A DNA stretch of 64,000 bases from Sphingomonas sp. PP-CE-3A-406 (GCF_003688625.1 NZ_RCWY01000003.1:310001-374000); one strand, 5' to 3'; positions 25,371-33,793 are shown, counted from the stretch's first letter. Program-made: numbers and translations. The notes: generated by a model not told the origin, from the sequence alone.

Positions 25371-25460
25371 CAGACCTTCGCTGCCATCCGGCAATGCCTG
25401 GCATTGCGCCTCGCGATAGGCTCCGGCTAAGCTGCCATCAAAATCAAAGGAAGCCGGGGC

Positions 25461-26261
25461 GTGGTGAGTAAAAAAAAGACCATCTTTCTGTCTCACATTA
25501 GTGAAGAAGGAGAGCTGGGAACGATCTTCAAGGATCGCCTAGAGAAAGATTTCCTCTCGCTGATAGACGTGTTCGTATCATCGGACAGTCGGAGCATTCC
25601 GCCAGGGGATGCTTGGCTCAAGGCGGTGGATGACAATCTAGATCGCGCCGCCGCGCTGATCGTGTTGGCGAGTCCCACTTCCGTCGCGAGGCCCTGGATC
25701 ACTTTTGAAGCAGGAGCTGGATGGGCGAAACGCGTACCGACGATGATAATATGTCATAGCGGAATAAGCCCCGGGGGGCTTCCGTTGCCTCTCGGGCAAC
25801 TTCAGGCCTTTTCAGCTAGCGACATGAATAGAATATCCGCAATGTACGCGGTCGTCGCCCAAGTTCTTGGAAGCGCCACACCAGAGCCGAATCTTCGATC
25901 GTTCGTAGCCAGTATCCAGAATTTTGAACGCAAGTACACCGAAGAGCGAGATGTCCTCGTATCCTTGCGTCAAATAAAGGAGGCTGAACCATACCTTATA
26001 AAGCAAATTAGTAATGTACAGGTAGGCCCACCCGTTACTGTTTCTGACGTTCCCGAAAGTTCGTTTCGTAAAATGGAGCAGGCACTAAAGGCATTGCAAA
26101 ACCGAGGCCTACTTAATTGGAGTTATGCAGTTGTTGGCCTTGCTTTGGCAGTGGATGGAGGAAATGGTGTTACCGGAAGTGGAGGTGGCACCTTCGGCAA
26201 CCTGACGTTGACCATAACTCCTGCTTTGGCTGCTTTTCTTAAGCGGAGCGAGTTCGAATAA
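25461..26261 (+). CDS. TIR-domain protein, probable defence effector
   Basis: 266 residues. Residues 5-120 form a TIR-like fold: KTIFLSHISEEGELGTIF, DVFVSSDSRSIPPGDAWL, AALIVLASPTSVARPWITFE with the likely catalytic glutamate in TFEAGAGWAK, and VPTMIICHSGI. The C-terminal half is helical, then hydrophobic (WSYAVVGLALAV). Bacterial TIR domains usually hydrolyse NAD or make signalling nucleotides in phage defence. It lies alone among cargo of insertion A, without a recognisable sensor gene. GTG at 25461 has AAGGAAG upstream; GTG at 25464 is equally possible. Confidence 0.8.
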   Translation: MVSKKKTIFLSHISEEGELGTIFKDRLEKDFLSLIDVFVSSDSRSIPPGDAWLKAVDDNLDRAAALIVLASPTSVARPWITFEAGAGWAKRVPTMIICHSGISPGGLPLPLGQLQAFSASDMNRISAMYAVVAQVLGSATPEPNLRSFVASIQNFERKYTEERDVLVSLRQIKEAEPYLIKQISNVQVGPPVTVSDVPESSFRKMEQALKALQNRGLLNWSYAVVGLALAVDGGNGVTGSGGGTFGNLTLTITPALAAFLKRSEFE

Positions 26262-26267
26262 GGAAGA

Positions 26268-26290
26268 CCGATGTGGCAAAGCTACATCGG
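26268..26290. terminator. stem-loop after the TIR gene
   Basis: CCGATGT, 9-base loop, ACATCGG: 7-base perfect stem starting 7 bases after the TIR-gene stop. No T-run follows, so it is only a possible terminator. Confidence 0.4.
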
Positions 26291-26411
26291 CAAGGCCATC
26301 GCGATAATCGCCGCGACATACGACGAGTCCAAAACCCGCAACGCGATTGAGAACAAACGCGGAACGATATAGCTTGGTGCGCATCCCGATTCGACGTGAG
26401 GATGCGTACCC

Positions 26412-26657
26412 ATGGCAACATTACAGAACCCGCGCATGCGGATCCCCCAGCTGGCAAACGAGCAAGGCAGGAGCCTTGCCAGTCTATCTGCGACGATCGG
26501 CCGCAATCCGGCCTACCTGCAACAATTCGTCACTCGCGGATCCCCTCGCCGCCTACCCGAAGAGGAACGCCGACATCTGGCGATCGTGCTCAACGTCGAC
26601 GAGCGCGAGCTTGGCGCGCGCGATCCTTGGTCACCCGTTGGCGCCGATCGTGTCTAA
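26412..26657 (+). CDS. small helix-turn-helix protein, phage-regulator type
   Basis: 81 residues with an XRE-like helix-turn-helix: IPQLANEQGRSLASLSATIG then RNPAYLQQFVTRGSPRRLPEEER, in the pattern of small prophage regulators in alphaproteobacteria. No effector domain. It overlaps the next gene by eight bases and is therefore co-expressed. It probably binds DNA within the prophage; targets are not visible. Confidence 0.7.
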   Translation: MATLQNPRMRIPQLANEQGRSLASLSATIGRNPAYLQQFVTRGSPRRLPEEERRHLAIVLNVDERELGARDPWSPVGADRV

Positions 26658-26979
26658 GCCTAACCGGACGACGTTCATCGCCCTGGTCGTGCTGGACGAA
26701 GCGATCCAGAGGCTTCGGTATAGTGGACCGCTCAAACCGCCGGAGCACGGCGTTCGCCTAGCGCTCGCGTATCTCTACTCGATCACCTTGACCAAGAACC
26801 GGGATTCATTCGACGAGCTATGGCGAACGCTAATGGGGCAAGGCCAAGCGCATAAGGAAAGCTTCCGATCGACATGGGCCGGCACGCAGTTCGCCGGCAT
26901 CTGTCGCGAGGTTGGCGTCGCGCAGGATATCGATCTTGGTGCTGCCCTCGCGAAAGCAACCAGCGATAGGCCGAGCTAG
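26650..26979 (+). CDS. hypothetical 109-residue protein coupled to the HTH gene
   Basis: Starts GTG at 26650 inside the end of the HTH gene. The sequence is SKPNRTTFIALVVLDEAIQR, a helical middle with LALAYLYSITLTKNRDSFDELW, and an end rich in charged residues. No family recognised. The eight-base overlap implies translational coupling, so the two may act together, for example as a regulator and partner. It converges with the SGNH hydrolase gene, 15 bases away. Confidence 0.65.
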   Translation: MSKPNRTTFIALVVLDEAIQRLRYSGPLKPPEHGVRLALAYLYSITLTKNRDSFDELWRTLMGQGQAHKESFRSTWAGTQFAGICREVGVAQDIDLGAALAKATSDRPS

Positions 26980-26994
26980 CCGCCAGCAAGGGCA

Positions 26995-28194
26995 CTATTG
27001 CGAAGTATATCGCTGAAGCGTCTGCGCCTCGATGTCGTAGCCCGGCCCGGTTTCGTGGACGCCGTCGGCCGTCAGTCCATTGCTGACCGCGCCAACGCGA
27101 CCGCCGAGCAAGGCTTCATCATCCTGGAACGCACAGCCGTTCGACGCCGCGAGAGTCACCAGCGCCGACTTCCACTGCGCACGCGTCGCGTCGGCCCCAT
27201 AGGACGGTGACGTTCCCCCGATCGACGGCCATTCGAGGATGCAATCGCCGGTAAGCTTTGCCTTGGTGATGATCGCCTGCAGGTCGGCGATCGACGTCGC
27301 CAGTGGCACGCCCGTGTTGAGGTTGTTGGTCCACAGGTTGATGATCGTCAGGTCGGGAGCGTAAGCGGCGAGCGCGTTCAGCGGCGACCATGCGGCGGTC
27401 GCGTCGGCCTGGTATCCGCTGACGACGCCATACACGGCGAAGTTGCTGATCTCGATCCCCGGAACCGCGCTGTCCCACGCGATCATGCCAGCGATCTCGA
27501 CAAAACCGCCGGACGTGCGGGTGATGCTGATCGGGCTAGAGTCCTTCATTACGAAGGTGATCTCCGAACGGATGATCGCGTTCGTGGCGCTCTGTGCGTT
27601 GATGGTGAACGTTTCGAGGCCCTTGGAGACGGTGAAAGCGCCTTCGCCAGGACGCTGCACATAGAAAATCGAGGCGCGATCGACCGGCACGGATGGCTGA
27701 AACGTGCCGGGGTTAGTGTTGCCGGTGGCAAGCGAAGCGCCGCCGAGCGACACGACACCACCCGACCAACCTGAAAAACCGCTGCGCCGCGGATCATAGG
27801 CGAGGACGTCGGCGATCGACGACATACCGCCGGCGCCGAACCAGCTATTGGTACGCGTTGCGAGACCCTGCTGACCGAGAAGCACGGCAAGACGCGACGG
27901 CCGCGAAAAGCCGAAGGCGTTGACCGTGAACTTGGAGCCGGTGCCGGCTCCCGCGCCGAACGTCTTGCTGTCGCCGGGGAAAGCGATCTTGCAGGTCGAC
28001 ACCAGCGCGAGGCGAAGTTTGGCGCGACAGGTTCGCCACTTGGTTAGCGATGCCCCCTGCATGCTCGCCTCGCGTGCGAGTGTAGTGTTCTGCTGCTGCG
28101 CTTGCACCGCGAGCCCACGCGCGGCGGGATCGATTTGCGCGGCAACCGGCGTAGCGAGCACGCCGAGCGCAGCGAGCGCGAGGATGACACGCAT
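26995..28194 (-). CDS. secreted SGNH/GDSL-type hydrolase, phage-borne
   Basis: 399 residues. Signal peptide RVILALAALGVLATPVAAQ; block I FPGDSKTFGAGAG with the nucleophilic serine; C-terminal block V DGVHETGPGYDI with Asp and His. These are the hallmarks of SGNH esterases. Start set at ATG 28194, where the signal begins; ATG 28263 is also in frame. In prophages such genes sit with tail-fibre or lysis genes and act on polysaccharide acyl groups. Here it is the last gene of the minus-strand phage block. Confidence 0.8.
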   Translation of the reverse strand: MRVILALAALGVLATPVAAQIDPAARGLAVQAQQQNTTLAREASMQGASLTKWRTCRAKLRLALVSTCKIAFPGDSKTFGAGAGTGSKFTVNAFGFSRPSRLAVLLGQQGLATRTNSWFGAGGMSSIADVLAYDPRRSGFSGWSGGVVSLGGASLATGNTNPGTFQPSVPVDRASIFYVQRPGEGAFTVSKGLETFTINAQSATNAIIRSEITFVMKDSSPISITRTSGGFVEIAGMIAWDSAVPGIEISNFAVYGVVSGYQADATAAWSPLNALAAYAPDLTIINLWTNNLNTGVPLATSIADLQAIITKAKLTGDCILEWPSIGGTSPSYGADATRAQWKSALVTLAASNGCAFQDDEALLGGRVGAVSNGLTADGVHETGPGYDIEAQTLQRYTSQ

Positions 28195-28208
28195 GATGAG
28201 AAAGCGGA

Positions 28209-28715
28209 TCACTGGCGGACTCCATAGCTGAGCGAGCCGGACGAGACGGTTGCCGTGGCGCAATAGACGACGCCAGCAAGGGTCGGGATATCGACGATCT
28301 CATTGGCGCTGCCGGTGAAGCTGCCCCAAGTCATCCCGCCGATCGTGAGGGGATTGATGGTCGCACAGGCATCGACCGACGTTCCGACTGCAAAAGTGCC
28401 GGCCCAGGTCCCGCGAAGGATTACGCGGATACCGCGGCCTAGCTGAGGAGCGAAGGGGCCTACGACCGTCGTTCCAGTCGTTACCGCACCTGACAATGCC
28501 ACTGAGGCCGCAGGCGGCAGAGGCCCCGCCGTAGTCGGCAACGGCGTCTGCTGTGTTACGGGAGTGGCGGTATCGCCCTCGGCACCATACGCCAGCCCGC
28601 TGAGGCCGACGGTCGTGCCATTGCTTCCGGTCGACCTAATTTTGCCCTGCGCTAGGGCTGAGGTCGGAGCCAACGCGAAGGCGAGCACACCCGCCAATCG
28701 AAATATTGATGTCAT
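28209..28715 (-). CDS. secreted phage-associated hypothetical protein
   Basis: 168 residues. Signal peptide (RLAGVLAFALAPTSALAQG), then a beta-rich Gly/Thr/Ser protein with TTGTTVVGPFAPQLGRGIRV and TSVDACATINPLTIGG. Looks like a tail-fibre-associated or decoration protein; no family named. It lies 14 bases before the SGNH hydrolase gene and after Rz1. Confidence 0.65.
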   Translation of the reverse strand: MTSIFRLAGVLAFALAPTSALAQGKIRSTGSNGTTVGLSGLAYGAEGDTATPVTQQTPLPTTAGPLPPAASVALSGAVTTGTTVVGPFAPQLGRGIRVILRGTWAGTFAVGTSVDACATINPLTIGGMTWGSFTGSANEIVDIPTLAGVVYCATATVSSGSLSYGVRQ

Positions 28716-28742
28716 GGCAATTCCTATTTGGAAAGGTTGTTA

Positions 28743-29006
28743 TCAATGGGGCCAAGCGTCGACCGCGAGGGCGCGACGGGCATCGCAGCGCGCGAGATCG
28801 GCGCGAGCATCCCTGAGCGACCATTCAGCGTCTGCGCTGTTGACGGCCCCGTCAGTCTGCCGGCGCAGGGAGGTCGGCTGACAGGGCTTGGTCGCCTCCG
28901 CGGGAACGGGCGGGATCACCGGCGAATAGCTCAGCGTCGAGTGCGTCGATCCCCCGCACGCGGTCAGCAGGAAGGCAGGCAGCACGGCCAGCGTCAGTTT
29001 GCGCAT
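28743..29006 (-). CDS. Rz1-like outer-membrane lipoprotein (o-spanin)
   Basis: 87 residues. Lipobox LPAFLLTACGG near the N-terminus, proline-containing linker SPVIPPVPAEATKPCQP. The gene begins inside the preceding Rz-like gene in another frame (29006 versus 28852), the classic nested Rz/Rz1 layout. O-spanins pair with the inner-membrane i-spanin to fuse membranes in the last step of lysis. Longer than lambda Rz1 but within the range of phage homologues. Confidence 0.75.
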   Translation of the reverse strand: MRKLTLAVLPAFLLTACGGSTHSTLSYSPVIPPVPAEATKPCQPTSLRRQTDGAVNSADAEWSLRDARADLARCDARRALAVDAWPH

Positions 29007-29295
29007 AGGTCCTCACGGTTTCGGTTGATCGAAGGATGATCGGCTCGCGCGCGGCGAGGCGATCGGCGTAGGTGGTCAGCGCTGCCGCCTGTTGGCTCGC
29101 GAACCGCTTCTCGGCATCGAGGCGCAGCTGCTCGGCCTTCGCGATCTCGGCCGTCCACGCCGCGCGTTCCGTGCGCAGCGTGGCGGTGCGATCGGCGAGC
29201 GTCGTACGCGTGAAGTGGAGCGCGGCGAGCAGACCTATCATCGGCACCGCCCACCAGAAGCGGCGCAGCAGCGCGCCGGCTGCCGCCCAAGTCAC
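28852..29295 (-). CDS. Rz-like inner-membrane spanin
   Basis: 147 residues: an N-terminal membrane anchor (FWWAVPMIGLLAALHF) and a long periplasmic coiled coil (ADRTATLRTERAAWTAEIAK onward). GTG at 29295 overlaps the endolysin stop codon (GTGA). Overlaps Rz1 by 155 bases in a different frame. With holin and endolysin it completes a lysis module. Confidence 0.77.
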   Translation of the reverse strand: MTWAAAGALLRRFWWAVPMIGLLAALHFTRTTLADRTATLRTERAAWTAEIAKAEQLRLDAEKRFASQQAAALTTYADRLAAREPIILRSTETVRTYAQTDAGRAACLPADRVRGIDALDAELFAGDPARSRGGDQALSADLPAPAD

Positions 29296-29807
29296 GCTTC
29301 GTTGCTCGATACGGCGATGCCGGCGGTCGCGGTCATAAGTACCGGCTTGCCGACGACCGCGCGCCCGACCGGCCAGCGCCGCGCGACACAGCGCGGCTTT
29401 TCGAGGCGCATGATGCTGACCCGGTCGCCCTGGTTGCCGCCGAGGACGTGATAGTGGGTCTTGTCCTCGCCGACATAGAAGCCAACGTGCCCGCCACCGG
29501 TGCGTTCAAACACGAGGACCGCACCCGGCGCGAGGCGTTCAGGCGCGAGGTTAGCGCCCCAAGTGGCCCACGCCTTTGCGCGAACGGCGATCGGGGCGGG
29601 CGTGATGCCATCCTCCGCGACGCACCATGCGACGAACAGGCCGCACCACGGCACGCTGTCCGCGTTGTAGACCATGCCGAGCACCTTCGTGCCGAGCTTC
29701 TTCGCCCAGCCGAGGATGGTCGAACTGTTTACCGTACCGGGTGCTTCGCGCGTGCCGATAAGGGACCGGGCGCGGCGAAGCCACGCCGGCTCTGGAGCCG
29801 TCGTCAT
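29292..29807 (-). CDS. phage endolysin-like TIGR02594/NlpC-P60-type peptidase
   Basis: 171 residues. Catalytic cysteine in VPWCGLFVAWC (Cys55) and histidine in GGGHVGFYVG (His107), in the layout of the TIGR02594 family. The N-terminus has no signal peptide, so export depends on a holin. Start ATG 29807 with AAGGAT upstream. It should cut peptidoglycan peptides during lysis. Overlaps the Rz-like gene. Confidence 0.82.
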   Translation of the reverse strand: MTTAPEPAWLRRARSLIGTREAPGTVNSSTILGWAKKLGTKVLGMVYNADSVPWCGLFVAWCVAEDGITPAPIAVRAKAWATWGANLAPERLAPGAVLVFERTGGGHVGFYVGEDKTHYHVLGGNQGDRVSIMRLEKPRCVARRWPVGRAVVGKPVLMTATAGIAVSSNEA

Positions 29808-29892
29808 GATGTATCCTTTCGATGACGGGCGATTGTCTCGCCCAAGCGTTGAGGTGTTGCTGGGGCATCTACCCCCCTCGATGTTCCAGCCG

Positions 29893-29925
29893 GCCCGCCC
29901 CGCTGCTCCCATGCTCGGGGCGGGC
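29893..29925. terminator. GC-rich stem-loop between holin and endolysin genes
   Basis: GCCCGCCCCG, 13-base loop, CGGGGCGGGC: 10-base perfect stem in the 5' region of the endolysin gene. No T-run. It may separate or attenuate transcription between the two genes. Confidence 0.4.
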
Positions 29926-29995
29926 TGCTACCGTGAAACCGAGATGAAAGTTTCGCGTTGAAACAGCGCCAGGTAACTCCGGAAAGTGACTGGTC

Positions 29996-30026
29996 GGCCC
30001 GCCTTTGGCCTGACCCTGGGCGGGCC
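29996..30026. terminator. stem-loop after the holin gene
   Basis: GGCCCGCC, 15-base loop, GGCGGGCC, just past the stop of the holin-like gene (30032, minus strand). Eight-base perfect stem, no T-run. Confidence 0.4.
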
Positions 30027-30031
30027 GTTAC

Positions 30032-30337
30032 TTAGTAGTCGACCTTTGCGGCCGACAACTGCCCGGCGATCGACTTCGCCAACACGAGGACAAATCGCAT
30101 GGTGCCGAAGCCAACCCAGCCAGCGCTGGTGCCAGCGACAAGTATGGACCACGCAGGCCACCCGAAGTGGACCGCAGCTGCCCCCGCCATCGACCCGAAT
30201 GCGGGCATCAGCGAGCACATGACGAAGATGTCCCGCCAACTGATCGGTTTGCCAGCCTCGATCTTCTGCCCGACCCTTAGGATCTGACCGGCAAAGACCG
30301 CGAACGCCGCGAGTGCGTATGCCTGCCATTCCTTCAT
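30032..30337 (-). CDS. holin-like membrane protein
   Basis: 101 residues with three hydrophobic segments (AYALAAFAVFAGQIL, FVMCSLMPAFGSMAGAAAV and WSILVAGTSAGWVGFGTM), followed by a short polar tail. Size, topology and position just before an endolysin and spanins point to a holin. ATG at 30337 overlaps the stop of the upstream membrane gene. No named holin family was matched. Confidence 0.65.
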   Translation of the reverse strand: MKEWQAYALAAFAVFAGQILRVGQKIEAGKPISWRDIFVMCSLMPAFGSMAGAAAVHFGWPAWSILVAGTSAGWVGFGTMRFVLVLAKSIAGQLSAAKVDY

Positions 30338-30822
30338 AGCGTTACCACCCCGATACCGATGCCCGTCCCGATCAGGGCGGCAGAAACAAGAAAGCTGGCG
30401 GTGCGGCGCTGAGCCGTTGCCGCGAGAACGAAGGACATGCCGGTAATCGAGAGAACCGCCGCGACTGCGTCGGTTGCGACATCGAAGGCGGCCCATGCCG
30501 ATGGATTGCGCGACACCAACTGTGCCGCGTCTCCGCACGAGCCAAAGGCATAGCCAAGTCCGATCAGCGCAGATCCGACGAACAATAGCGGCGCTGACCA
30601 CGGGGTCACAATTGCACGCTTAAAATCGATGTGGAGCCGCACCACGGACCGTACAAAATGTCGCGCACTGGCAACGCGCGCCGCCTTGCCGCATCGAAGC
30701 AACTTCCCGAACGAGGCTGCCACTGGCAACATCCATTCCGCGGCAGCTATCGCAAAGCGAAGGCCGAACAGCATCATCGCCCAGATAGCGACGACGCTAA
30801 CAATATGGCCGAGCGGGGTCAT
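30334..30822 (-). CDS. hypothetical phage membrane protein
   Basis: 162 residues with four hydrophobic stretches (HIVSVVAIWAMMLFGLRFA, LFVGSALIGLGYAF, AVAAVLSITGMSFVLA and FLVSAALIGTGIGIGVV). Not recognised. It is coupled to the holin gene by a four-base overlap and could be an antiholin or an immunity-type protein; neither is shown. Confidence 0.6.
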   Translation of the reverse strand: MTPLGHIVSVVAIWAMMLFGLRFAIAAAEWMLPVAASFGKLLRCGKAARVASARHFVRSVVRLHIDFKRAIVTPWSAPLLFVGSALIGLGYAFGSCGDAAQLVSRNPSAWAAFDVATDAVAAVLSITGMSFVLAATAQRRTASFLVSAALIGTGIGIGVVTL

Positions 30823-31089
30823 CTCGCGACCGCCTGGGCTGCGAAGCTGCTATTTCCGGTCGCAGTCATGAGTCATCCTTCCCTAAAATGGGCGACTAAG
30901 ATGTTGAAAAGGGGGGTGGATATTTTCCGTATATCGTGTGCTATCCAGCACAGATGGATTTGGAAGAAATAACTGTCGATCGAAGTTCGTTATTGTGAGA
31001 ACCCCACCGGTTAGCGAACAATTCAACGATCGGCCTTCTCATTGCCAGAAAACAACCGAACCGGACTTAATAAAGGTCTGGGATATTCG

Positions 31090-32115
31090 ATGCATTGGAT
31101 TGGGCTAGATCACATCCGCGCCCTAGCTGCGCTGCTCGTCTTCAGCTGGCACTTCATGCATGGCCATGACGGCGCACCGATATCATTCGACGGAGCACAC
31201 ATCCTGTCGATCGTCGATGAGGGCCATACCGGCGTCGCACTTTTCATGACGCTCAGCGGGTATCTGTTCGCCAAGCTGCTGGACGGAAAGACGGTCGCTT
31301 ACCTACCGTTCTTCTGGACCCGGTTTCTACGGCTCGCACCGCTGATGCTGGTCGTCGTAATCGCAGAAGCACTGCGGCTATATTGGATTGGCGCGGACTT
31401 GCGGGGATATGCGGTCAACATCGCGAAAAGCCCGCTCACAGGCGCGCTGCCAAACGGTGGCTGGTCCATCATAGTCGAGGCGCATTTCTATTTCTTGCTG
31501 CCAGCGCTGCTGTTCGTGCTGCATCGCGATCGTCGGTATTTCCTCGCGGTGCTGCTGACGTTCGTCTCGCTGCGGTTAGCGATTTACGCGGTCGGGTACG
31601 ATATCCATCGTTATGCCTATGGGACGATCATCGGCCGCATGGACCAGTTCGTGCTTGGCCTAGCGGCGTTCTTCTATCGCGACCTGATCCGCGGTCGGCA
31701 CATCGCAGCAGTCACGGTCGGTGCTGCGTTCCTGGCGTTCTACTATGCCTTCGATGCGGCTGGCGGGGTGTCGTCGGGCCCGGCTTGGGTATGGGTCATC
31801 CTGCCGACCGTAGAGGGTGTTGCGTATGCGTTCCTGATTGCGTGGTACGACCAGAGCTTCCGCCATTCGCACGGCCCTGTCTCGCGCTTCATCGCCAAGA
31901 TGGGCGACTATTCCTACTCGATCTACCTGCTGCACTATTTCGTAGTGTTCTACGTTTCCGCCTTCATAGCGCGCCACGTCATGGACCTCAGCAACTTCTA
32001 CGTGGCCTTTGTATGGTCGATCTTGATGTACCTCGCGATGATGCCGATCGGGTATCTCAGCATGCGGTTCATTGAGAATCCGCCACGACGGTTTCGAAAG
32101 CGGTATGTTCGGTAA
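31090..32115 (+). CDS. acyltransferase 3 family membrane protein
   Basis: 341 residues with about ten membrane segments. The N-terminal motif GLDHIRALAALLVFSWHFMH has the conserved Arg and the active-site His region of acyltransferase 3 (OafA/NodX type); later SIIVEAHFYFLLPALLF matches the family core. Such prophage genes O-acetylate surface polysaccharide and change phage receptors or serotype. ATG 31090 is used because the motif begins there; TTG at 31042 is the upstream alternative. It is on the opposite strand from the lysis and tail genes, as usual for lysogenic-conversion cargo. Confidence 0.85.
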   Translation: MHWIGLDHIRALAALLVFSWHFMHGHDGAPISFDGAHILSIVDEGHTGVALFMTLSGYLFAKLLDGKTVAYLPFFWTRFLRLAPLMLVVVIAEALRLYWIGADLRGYAVNIAKSPLTGALPNGGWSIIVEAHFYFLLPALLFVLHRDRRYFLAVLLTFVSLRLAIYAVGYDIHRYAYGTIIGRMDQFVLGLAAFFYRDLIRGRHIAAVTVGAAFLAFYYAFDAAGGVSSGPAWVWVILPTVEGVAYAFLIAWYDQSFRHSHGPVSRFIAKMGDYSYSIYLLHYFVVFYVSAFIARHVMDLSNFYVAFVWSILMYLAMMPIGYLSMRFIENPPRRFRKRYVR

Positions 32116-32191
32116 TTCGAGACAATACGCACAGTTTTCGCCCGCCTGTCGTTCTCCCTGGTCCGCCGAAGAACCAGATTAGCCAAGCCCA

Positions 32192-32938
32192 TCAAAGCCG
32201 CTCAGCTAAAACATAGGCCACAGCGGATCCTGCTGGGATGCTGTCATTTCCTGAAATGGTCACCCGGATAGCCGCGCCATCCAGCCAGTTCCAAGAGATT
32301 GACGCATCGGGTGCGTTGGTATTGCCGTCTGGGCACCGCAGCGAAAGGCTCACCTCTAAGTCGTCACGGCTATTTACCAGACCCATCGCAAGGTTGAAGA
32401 ACGCATCTCCACCGCCGGGGTTTTGCCATTCCGATCGAGAAACCTCGCCGGTCAATCGCTGCCGATAACGGACGGGCGGAATCCCAAATATTCCGGGTTT
32501 TGCTGGAGATATTGCCGGGAGGTCATGAAAAACGACAAAATCGCTTGCCGAAACCGCGGATGCGGGATCGGTGCCATGCGTGGCAATAACGGAGCCGGCG
32601 GTTCCATACCAGTCAATGCGGCCATCGGAACCACCTACAATATCGAGAGCCGTGATTACTGGCCCATCGCGGTTGATCGCCTGCGCGGCGATCCGCTGCA
32701 CCTGACTGAAGCTCGCTTCGAACGATCGCTCCGCGCGCTTGGCGGCATCGTCTGCCAGCCCGGCGAACGCGCCGAACTTGCTTCCCATGCTGCCGATCGA
32801 GCGATCGACGATGTCCGCCATCTTGACGGCTCGACGCTCGAACCGATCCATCGGGGCTTCGCCCTCGGCCAGGTGCCGGCGGAGCAGTTCGGTAGCAGCG
32901 TCGACCTGCAACAAGAGGCGTTCGGTACTGTCAGCCAT
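32192..32938 (-). pseudogene. chimera of tape-measure N-terminus and distal tail/receptor-binding C-terminus
   Basis: 248 residues. The first 85 (MADSTERLLLQVDAATELLR onward, helical, AAKRAERSFEASFSQVQRIA) look like the start of a long-tailed-phage tape-measure protein. Then the style changes to a beta-rich sequence (INRDGPVITALDIVGGSDGR, ISWNWLDGAAIRVTISGND) as in tail-fibre or receptor-binding proteins. A full tape measure would exceed 600 residues. An in-frame deletion joining the two ends of the tail operon is the simplest reading. Ribosome site GGGAGG precedes ATG 32938. Confidence 0.65.
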
Positions 32939-32947
32939 GTCGCCTCC

Positions 32948-33067
32948 CTATTCGTCAGGTTGTTTGTGGAACCGCTCGTATGCCTTGACGGCGGTCCAGT
33001 ATTCGACGGGCGTGGACGCCCAGAACTCTCGCGGTCGCCACCCCAGGGCGGCGACCGCGAACCCCAT
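32948..33067 (-). CDS. small phage tail-assembly protein, 39 residues
   Basis: MGFAVAALGWRPREFWASTP, then VEYWTAVKAYERFHKQPDE: the GWRPxEFW...A pattern of the small tail-assembly chaperone encoded between the main chaperone and the tape measure in HK97-like phages and gene transfer agents. ATG overlaps the TGA of the upstream gene (TGATG). Confidence 0.7.
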   Translation of the reverse strand: MGFAVAALGWRPREFWASTPVEYWTAVKAYERFHKQPDE

Positions 33068-33498
33068 CAGCCGTCGACGGGGGCTTTCTCCGTCGTCGTC
33101 TTCGTCGTCGACGGCTTCAGTTCCCCCGACGCGGTGTATCCGCCGGTGACGACCAGCGAGAGCATCGCGGCGATCGTCTGCAAGGCCCCGTGGAGCCCTT
33201 CGGGGCTGTCGTAGATCAGTTGACCCACCCGAACCGCATTCGAGCCCGCAGCGCCTTTGTCGTCGGCGTCACGGCCCCATGCACGGATGCATTCGGTCGC
33301 GATCTGCGCGACTTCGCCCATCGAGAGCTTGGCGGCGAGCGCCTGCCGCGCAATGTCGACCGCACCGCGACCGAGCGCCTTTTCGATGGCGTCGACCGCT
33401 TCATACGAAGGGCGCAGCCCCATGGCCGTGCCGGCGAGGACAAGGCTGAACTCGCCTCGATCCTCGACCGCCGACCGGCTTGCTTCCACGTCCGACAT
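33067..33498 (-). CDS. phage tail-assembly chaperone / GTA TIM-like protein
   Basis: 143 residues: GEFSLVLAGTAMGLRPSYEA, then VDAIEKALGRGAVDIARQAL and KLSMGEVAQIATECIRAWG, the signature of the gene-transfer-agent family protein that chaperones tail assembly. The threonine/lysine-rich tail (STTKTTTEKAPVDG) is low complexity. ATG 33498 overlaps the stop of the 94-residue gene. Position before the small chaperone and tape measure agrees with phage tail gene order. Confidence 0.78.
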   Translation of the reverse strand: MSDVEASRSAVEDRGEFSLVLAGTAMGLRPSYEAVDAIEKALGRGAVDIARQALAAKLSMGEVAQIATECIRAWGRDADDKGAAGSNAVRVGQLIYDSPEGLHGALQTIAAMLSLVVTGGYTASGELKPSTTKTTTEKAPVDG

Positions 33499-33782
33499 TA
33501 CTTGGAGTCTCCCGTTGCAGACGCCGGGGCGGCCAGCACGTCCGCGTACAGCTTGCGAATCGCCGGCACCGCCGCGGGATCCCCGGCGATGACGCGTGCC
33601 AGTTCGCCAAGCGAAGGCGCTTCCTTGTCGAGGAACGGCTGCACCGCCCGGGCCGCGCGATCCGGCCCGGCACCAAGGATGGTGTCGAGTTCCTTCACGC
33701 CGCAGCCGGTAGCGTTGACCAGCTGCGCATCCAGATCGGACGGGCGGCTGGTCTTGAGGTCGAAGCCTCCGAGCTTGATCAT
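33498..33782 (-). CDS. phage hypothetical protein, 94 residues
   Basis: MIKLGGFDLKTSRPSDLDAQ, a helical middle (ELDTILGAGPDRAARAVQPF) and ELARVIAGDPAAVPAIRKLY. Soluble, helical, no family named. Its place between tail tube and tail chaperone suggests a tail-assembly role. Overlaps the next gene by TAATG. Confidence 0.65.
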   Translation of the reverse strand: MIKLGGFDLKTSRPSDLDAQLVNATGCGVKELDTILGAGPDRAARAVQPFLDKEAPSLGELARVIAGDPAAVPAIRKLYADVLAAPASATGDSK

Positions 33783-33793
33783 GTGTCGGATCC

